Source of the DNA: Parasitella parasitica
Lineage: Eukaryota; Mucoromycota; Mucoromycetes; Mucorales; Mucoraceae
DNA length: 53,122 nt
Direction: 5' to 3'
NCBI GenBank assembly: GCA_025201805.1
Contig: MU619407.1
Coordinates: forward strand, 1-53,122
Each line of letters begins with the position of its first letter. Position 1 is the first letter of the stretch. Shown here one piece after another: positions 46,788 to 53,122 of this stretch. A model generated the notes under the pieces. The model was given only the letters and a program-made list of their open reading frames with translations, was not told where the DNA came from and made no database searches. A program made the position numbers and the translations under genes.

Positions 46788-48434
46788 CTAAATAGACATA
46801 TTTGTTGTTTTCGACATTAAAAACTCTTCTGCAACAACGGGATCCAACATAAGTTGTGATGCCAATGTAAATACTGTGAAAACACCCTCGCGCATACCAC
46901 TTGAAACTCTTTTCATACGTTCTTCAAATTGCTCCAATTTCGTTAACAGTGAAATATTTGGATTAGATATTTGTTGTTGTTCTTCTGGGATTTCTGTCTC
47001 TGCCATAGCATCCATTGCCAGTTGTGAAGTGGATCCTCTTCTCAACAACGAAGATTCCCTTGATAAAAATTTCCTCAAGCTTTTGTAGTATGGATCTGGT
47101 TTTTCTTGAGCTAGTTTATCTGCATCTTTGGCACGCTGAGAAGTTACATCGTGGATAAATATTTTTATAATTTGATCAGGATACTTGTTGTAAATTTCTT
47201 GATATATTTCAGGATCGATTTCTCCAGAGTCCCCAACCAAAATAAATTTACGGTGAGGGAAATCTTGGAGAATTTCTGGGATCGTTCCCAATTTATGTTT
47301 ACCGGGTTTGCCACGAATGAGTTCCTGAGTACTGACCGCTCTGAGATGCATACTTCCTTGTGGAAATTGTTTATTACTGATGAACTCGCTTAAAGCAGGA
47401 TAAACCTGCCAAGGTGAGTTCGATACATAATGAACATGTGCACCTTCGCTTATCCATGATCTAAATACTTCGCTCATGTGTGGCACTTCAATTGCTGTTT
47501 TGAAAAAGGTATTTTGTAGGATGGCATCTTTACCATCCAAAATATTTGTAACTTTGATTGTATCATCAATATCAGAAATAATTGAGATGCCATACTGTTC
47601 AACAATATCAATGTAGCCAGGGAATGAAGGTTCTATTAAGCAAAAAGTTAATTATGTGTGAGACTGATGTAACTTGTATCAGTACCATTTTCGGTGAAAC
47701 TGGCTTGGACAATTAAATGATCTTGTTTCTTTTTTAAAGCCAAAACTTCGTCCAAGCTTAAAAATACTTCTTTTTGAAATCTACCGCTTGGACCTGTGTT
47801 GACAGATGCAGCATAATCTCTAATTTTCTCTTGACTTTCAATTGATATATGGTCTTTGTTGTCCTCAATAATCTTTTGTGCGATAATTCCTGGTAAAGTT
47901 AATTGTATGTCCACCATTCGCATAGTCTGACAACGGAATTGATTTAATAATGTTGCGAAATGGTTATCTTCGACTGAGTCTCTAGTCAACCCACCATATG
48001 TTCTACCAGCCGCTGGAAAGAATGTTAGGATCAAAATTCAATTGCAATAACAATCATAATCAAGTACCTAATAACCAACGATCCAAGCGACTGGAGCTAG
48101 GTTTAGCAAAAGCCCAACCAGCAAGTACAATTTTATATTTGATTTCTTGATTATTTTCGTAGAATGGGCAAGCATAAGTCGGGAATAGCATACACTGAGG
48201 CTGGACAATTTCAGGAGTAGAGTCCTTCAAAATATCGTCAATTTCTTGTGTATCGCTACGTTTTAAATCATTGTCGACCACGTTTCTTTCGATGACGGAG
48301 GACGATAAGGAGGGAGAAGACTGTGTGGCATAGTATTGTTTAAGAGCTTGGCTCTTTGAAGATACAAATGATTTAAGTTGGTCACGTCGTCGGACCCGTG
48401 GCACATCAACAGGTCTAGCATTAACTCTGCTCAT
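46788..48434 (-). CDS. APP1: App1-type phosphatidate phosphatase
   Basis: A Mg-dependent phosphatidate phosphatase of the actin-patch protein 1 group, linking lipid signalling to endocytosis. Exons 48434-48068, 48012-47686 and 47632-46788 encode 512 residues. The catalytic DxDxT motif SDIDDTIKVTN begins the C-terminal domain; a motif-II-like YVSNSPWQVYPAL and a motif-IV-like FILVGDSGEIDPEIY follow, as in the DUF2183 family. The N-terminal half is unlike known catalytic domains but contains AGWAFAKPSSSRLDRWLLG, which also occurs in fungal App1 homologues. The C-terminal tail is Ser-rich and polar, without the Pro-rich SH3 sites of yeast App1. The start is the ATG of MSRVNARPVD. Confidence 0.93.
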
Positions 48435-50100
48435 AGTATTAAAAGTGAAAGAAAGGAGGAAAAATCAAAAACTCTGTAGTTGCTAATTTATTGGTCTGCT
48501 TTCACCGAGACGGCGTTTCAAAACCCAACGTTGGTTTTACTTGTCAGTAAATCCTGATTGCAAATAATTATTTGAGACAATCTACTATGAATGCAGTGGC
48601 GTTTGACATATGCTTCTTTCTTTTTTTCTTTGCAATAGCAGTATAGTCAATTATCGAAATAATAGTATCATGCATTGTTAAAATATAACTCCACTTGTTT
48701 GAACTGAGGTAGCGTCTCAACTTGAAAAACTAATTGTCCAAAAAAAAGCTGCGTTGCAGATTCAATAATATGTTGTATTCCTGTAACTGTCAAATTTCGA
48801 TATAAAAAAGTGCCATAAGCAAAAAATAAATGATCATACTAACTATGCTCTGAAAAATGCTCAGGAAAAAAGTGATCATGATCAAAAAGTACCATTTTCT
48901 TTTCACTTGATAACATGATCATTTGTCGTGAACAAGCTGTTTATATTTTTTATTGTAAAGGGTTCAATTAAGAGAATAGAGGAAACTAGTGATTAGACAT
49001 TTGCTATTTAGTCGATTCTACTGATTCGGTTCTAGTTTTGGACATAAGAATCAACACTTTACCGTTTAAACTTCATGGTTATATAGCGAATCAGGGAAGA
49101 ATCAATTTCCAAATTCCTTCTCAAGAAACGCATAGAAAAAAGAATGCATATAATTGAGTGAGTTTGGGCCACAACTACATATATACAAAAATCAATTTGT
49201 CTGACTTTTTTTTTTATATATGTAGACTCTTTGGCTCAGGTTGTGCTGTTTGTGAACGCAGTGTTTATTCCTTTCAATCCGCATAATCATGCTGTCTAAA
49301 CTCCCATACAAATATTTACAAGAGATAATTTATTTCATATTGCATCTGGTTATACAGATTATTTCGATGACTAGAATATCAAAAGCTTCACAACTTGGTG
49401 CAGAGAAAATAAGAAAAAAACAAAAAACTGAAAATGAAGTTCAAATTAAGCGATCTGAATGCTGTACATTATGAAGGGAAGGCTCTTTGTTAATGTGAAG
49501 CTACCAGCCTTACAAAATAAGGTAACATTGAAATTCATTTTTGTAGATAAAGCTGTGCTAGCATTAACAGATCACCCTCCATATTACAAAGCATTTTGAA
49601 GCGTCTCAAGAGGAAGACTATGAAATAATAGGATATGTTTAGGATATAGATCAAATTTTAGCGGTAATGTATTATGCCAAGTATAGTACATCATAAAATG
49701 AGCATGAGTAGAAATGTGTAATAGAATAGGAGGACTTTATTTAGATATGGCAAAGAGACATGAGCTGTGCCATTGAATAGCTGATCTTTATCCCAGTGCA
49801 GAGTAATGATATCCTATGGCATTTTGTTCCTGATGAATGTTCTTCCACCAAATTTACTATGAAGAAATATTCTATTATTTATACGCATCTGAGCTCTTCT
49901 CTTACTGGTGATTCCACCAAGCTCATATAGATTGGTTTAAGGCATACCCAATCATCCCTTATCCTAGATCAAGGCCCTATTGCTGGGGCACTGTCAGATA
50001 GCTATAAATACTTTCGAAACATACGCTAGTTTAAATCCTCATTCAATCTTGGACTAGATAGATAGATATTGATGTGTTTAGGATTGAGTTTACTTGAGTT
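48435..50100. other. Gene-poor region before the transposon relics
   Basis: About 1.7 kb with no intact gene. A 61-codon frame at 49289-49474 begins with LPYKYLQEIIYFI, faintly like the start of an F-box, but stop codons follow and it cannot be assigned. A spaced TGATCA palindrome set lies at 48828-48924. Codon order suggests old decayed sequence. Confidence 0.5.
48828..48924. repeat. Nearly symmetric TGATCAT palindrome set
   Basis: AAATGATCAT (48828-48837) and its exact reverse complement ATGATCATTT (48915-48924) flank a perfect 12-bp palindrome TGATCATGATCA (48873-48884), which is almost centred between them. The arms do not extend further by eye. It may be chance in AT-rich DNA, a foldback remnant or a regulatory site. 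Confidence 0.4.
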
Positions 50101-50197
50101 TGACTTCCGGTTGGGAATTTGACGCATCAAAAGGCAATTCTCAAAAGAAAACTGTAAACTATTTGAAAAAGAAATTTTTGAAGAGGAGCATACTATT

Positions 50198-50690
50198 CAC
50201 ATATCGTTGGATTTATCGACAATACTCAATGCAGAAGATATGCTGATCCACTGGTAATAAAGTGTGGGAAAATATGTACAACGACTGGAAGCACATCTTT
50301 TGCAACAGTTTTTAGGCAATCTCTACACCTGATGGTGCTACTACTAGCTTGTACAGTATGGACCATACGTTGGACGACGCAACGATCGAGGAATGTTAAA
50401 CGAAATCCAAATAAATGAAAGACTATTACCCCACTTCAACAGCATTGCCCTTAATAAAAAGTATGCTATCTATGGTGACGAAGGACTCTGGGGGTAGTCA
50501 TATAGCTGTTCCGTACAGGAGCTAGCCATCTTCTAACGAACTTGAACAAGAAAGAAGCAAGTCTTTCTCCAAAGTATATGTAGCAAGTGAAATGAAACTT
50601 GGCAAAATATCTCCGTACTTCAATGGATGCAAATGGAAGTATGGGAATTAAATAATACAGACATCACCTGGAAGAAAATACGTTCTTGTT
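50198..50690 (+). pseudogene. Relic of a DDE-superfamily (Harbinger/ISL2EU-like) transposase
   Basis: Decayed transposase parts appear in several frames: VGFIDNTQCRRYADPL (near 50206), STPDGATTSLY then frameshifted YGPYVGRRNDRGML (50320-50400), NKKYAIYGDEGLWG (50455-50495), and after another frameshift SHIAVPYRS and EQERSKSFSKVYVASEMKLGK (50495-50610). These match the order of the DDE_Tnp_4 domain: FIDGT with the first Asp, the GPyeGrrhD segment, YGDpAY with a further Asp, and an R-x-x-VE-type end. It has several frameshifts and stops, so no active protein is encoded. Terminal inverted repeats were not found. Confidence 0.65.
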
Positions 50691-50808
50691 ACGACGTTTA
50701 AAAATATTCATACTTTTATGAATGGATCGCCCGTTTCTGCAATGTTCAAATTAACACCACCAGATTCCCCAGTCTTCTTAACACCAGCCCGAATCTTCTT
50801 TTTATGAT

Positions 50809-52963
50809 TTGGATTATGTTACTTCCGTGGCCCGTCGTCTCGATCTCGCTGTTGACAACGGTGGGATAGCTTTTGCTGCTCGTACAATCAGCGGTAAAAA
50901 GCGGGATGCTGATGTTGCTATCGCGGCATCTTCTGAATCTAAGAAGTCGAAATACTATCCAGGTTCATCTGTTGGTAGTGCTAGTCCATCTGGTGCCGCT
51001 GCTAAACCTGTCCAATTTAAGAGCTATTTAGCTCTAAGTAAGTTTGGTAATACTTTTGCCGAACATGTGGCCGAAGGTCTTTGCTTTTCTTGCAACCAGC
51101 AACACTTTAAGAGACACCGTTGCAATACTGGTGTTCGTACTGGTCAAAGCGGTGGTAAAGGTGCCAACAAGGTTCTACGCACCATGTCTAAAAAACAGCG
51201 TAAAGGAGCCATTGATGCTGCCGTTTCTGCTGCTTTGCTTGCTGCCAAGGTTGATTCAGCCATTGAATCCAAGAAAAATGCTTCTGCTGCTTCGCCTCCT
51301 GTTGAAAGTAAAACTTCTGCTTTTGCTACTCCGGTAGTTTTTAAAGTTTCTATTGAAAGAAGCTACTGTTGATGCTGATGTTGAAATTTCAGACAACACT
51401 GATGGCTCTGTTTCTGATTCTGCTGACAATGCTGCTGATCTACGTGATCGAGCACAAGCAACTTTGGTGGATGAGATGTCTCAGGTATCTGTAACTGATC
51501 CAGATATCTTGCAAAACATGGCTCCCCAAGAATGTAAGTTTGATGCTATATTCAATGCTCCACCTTCCATGCGTTCAAATTCTATTTGTGTACCTCTTGT
51601 GGTTCAAAATGTAGTTTGCTTCGGTTTGGTTGATACGGGTGCTACATTTAGTTGCATTACTGACGAATTCTTCTAATTTTTAGGAGGAAATACTCTCGGT
51701 GGCTGACAATGATAGTGTGGTTCAATTACCCCACGAAGTTTCTGTCGGTTTTCGCCTATTAATTGAAGGTTGAATCTCATCTCAATTCCAATATTGACAC
51801 TGACATTCAAATAGAATTGTATAAAGACTTTTAGGAGCCAGGACCAGAGCAATCCTGGCTTCCTTTTCAATCTTTAATAAAGACCCTACGTTCTCCGTGA
51901 TATAATCGCTTGTAGTCTCTTTATTTAATTGTCTTTGGAAATAATCGTTATTCATATCACTCTCATCAGTTTCTACTGTGCCTCGTATTGGTACGGTAGA
52001 TCTAGCTTTAGAATATAATAAATGTAATAAAAAACATTCATTTGAAGTATTTTTATTTTATTCTGAAGAAAATGTACATGTCTTACTAGGTATGGATATA
52101 TTGTCCAAGCTTGGTATTGGCATCATTTACGGGTTGGTAAGTCAACATGGCTTTTAAACGGGTCCTAGATTACCAGATCCTATTTATGAAACAATCAAAC
52201 CTAATGACCATCCGTTTAGTACTGATGAAGAAAAAGCCCCTTTCTTACAGAAGCTACCGAATTTGTTATTAGAAAATTCACAAATTGATATGAAGAATAC
52301 TGCATGTAATTTGCCAGATTTAATTATCAAGTTGGATACGACGCCTGGTAGTGTGGCTTGGCGTGCACAGTATCCGTTACCTGAAGCTTATCGTGATGTA
52401 GTGGCTAAGCAAATTCAGATATGGCTTGATGAAGGTGTAATTCTATTCATACTCGATTCAGTCATCCTCTATTGGTGGTTAAGAAGAAAGGCGCTGATGG
52501 TAACTACAGTATGTCTAAACCCAGAGTGGTTTGCGATGTGCGTAAGTTAAATGCTATCTTGGAAGTAGATGATAAGCAGTAATTACCTTTAATTCCTTAT
52601 ATGCATCAAAATATTGGTACAAAAACAATACATTCTTGCTTAGATATGCACGCCTGTTTTATGTCGTTTGCTTTATTAGATTCCACGCAGGCACACAAGG
52701 TCAGCTTTACTTGCCCGTTTACTAATACGCAATACACACATTGTAAAGCCGCATATGGTATTCGGCATGTTGGAGCCGTGGTGGTTCGTACCCTACAAGC
52801 ATTATTAGCAGATCTGAATACATCTACTGCGTCATCGTCGTTTCCTACTGACAAATGCTATTCCGCAATCTGCGATGTGGACGACATCATCCTGAGCAGC
52901 AATGGATTGTTGCAAGATCATTTTGAATTGCTTTCGGAAGTGATTGTTATGTCAAAAGTCTAA
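50809..52963 (+). mobile_element. Decayed Ty3/gypsy (chromovirus-like) retroelement: gag, protease and reverse-transcriptase remnants
   Basis: Several disabled pieces lie in order. The gag end has the zinc knuckle CFSCNQQHFKRHRC (about 51081-51122), of the C-x2-C-x7-H-x-C chromovirus kind. A frame shift follows near 51353. An aspartyl protease segment has VDTGATFSCITDEFF (51630-51676) and ends at a stop; later FEVFLFYSEENVHVLLGMDILSKLG (52035-52120) continues the protease after about 350 bp of non-matching sequence. The RT begins around 52263 (WRAQYPLPEAYRD and WLDEGVI), shifts frame, continues as HPLLVVKKKGADGNYSMSKPRVV, meets a stop near 52579, and resumes at 52601 (SCLDMHACFMSFALLD; SFTCPFTNTQYTHC). 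The catalytic block reads DVDD in ICDVDDIILSS, where Tyr or Phe is usual at the first position. No LTRs or integrase are visible before the window ends. Confidence 0.8.
51677..51970 (+). other. Interrupting sequence within the protease relic
   Basis: About 290 bp separate the two protease-like parts. It is AT-rich, contains a small stem (AGCCAGGA...TCCTGGCT, about 51835-51862), and holds no coding signal. It could be a later insertion or diverged retroelement sequence. Confidence 0.35.
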
Positions 52964-53122
52964 TAAAATAAATCTGCCAAAGAATTACACTTTTATTCAT
53001 AATGCATCTCTCGATGTATTATATACACATTTATTACACTAGGGTTCTACTGTCTAGCTGCATAATGTAAATCATGACTACCCATGATTTACTGTAAGAC
53101 CCTGGGACTGATCTGAGATCCT
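52964..53122. other. Right window edge
   Basis: About 160 bp after the last RT fragment with no recognised feature. Any integrase or LTR would lie beyond the window. Confidence 0.5.

Overview
This window is intron-rich, AT-rich nuclear DNA from a fungus, most likely an early-diverging one of the Mucorales type. The signs are short introns (39 to about 90 bp), several with TACTAAC-like branch sites, mostly compact gene spacing, a true Rac GTPase, a Ctp1/Sae2-type repair factor, a PA-TM-RING ligase and a chromovirus-like retroelement relic. The lineage is inferred from protein flavour and gene structure; no marker gene fixes it. There are two assembly gaps (17458-17657 and 33626-33660).

For 16 multi-exon genes I assembled exons by hand and checked that the reading phase carries across every junction to the stop; for APP1, ELL and the long VPS39 gene this also worked. 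In order:
0.65-3.6 kb Kha1-type K+/H+ antiporter (+); 3.85-5.3 kb CDK1-like kinase with a long N-terminal extension (-); 5.7-7.8 kb acetyl-CoA synthetase (-); 8.7-9.8 kb PA-TM-RING-H2 ubiquitin ligase (-); 10.1-12.0 kb CaMKK/SNF1-activating-type kinase (+); 12.85-15.1 kb ALG9 mannosyltransferase (-); 16.65-17.4 kb Rac GTPase (+); 18.7-21.8 kb protein O-mannosyltransferase (-); 21.9-23.6 kb GABA transaminase (-); 24.9-27.5 kb Tps2-like trehalose enzyme (+); 28.3-31.8 kb HOPS subunit Vps39 (-); 33.0-34.0 kb bHLH factor (+); 34.2-36.3 kb two single-exon membrane proteins with PY-type tails (+); 36.75-38.8 kb elongation factor ELL (-); 39.0-39.6 kb cytochrome b5 (+); 39.7-41.8 kb Ase1/PRC1/MAP65 (-); 42.3-44.1 kb RhoGAP (+); 44.2-45.9 kb Ctp1/Sae2/CtIP (-); 46.1-46.7 kb NatC catalytic subunit Naa30 (+); 46.8-48.4 kb App1 phosphatidate phosphatase (-).

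From 48.4 kb to the right end the character changes. There are no intact genes, but there is an eroded DDE (Harbinger-like) transposase at about 50.2-50.7 kb and an eroded Ty3/gypsy (chromovirus-like) gag-protease-RT at 50.8-53.0 kb.

The genes are ordinary eukaryotic housekeeping and signalling genes, without operons or a biosynthetic cluster. Some share themes: ALG9 and the PMT both act in ER mannosylation; Rac and a RhoGAP lie 25 kb apart; the CDK and Ctp1 belong to a known regulatory pair in other eukaryotes. I did not find a convincing new multi-gene system. The points most worth a second look are the atypical residues in the CDK and the PMT, the recognisable Ctp1 tail on a divergent body, the adjacent PY-motif membrane proteins, three GC-AG introns, a perfect CGCGGA inverted repeat upstream of acetyl-CoA synthetase, and possible small genes at 32.2-32.5 kb and 27.6-28.1 kb.
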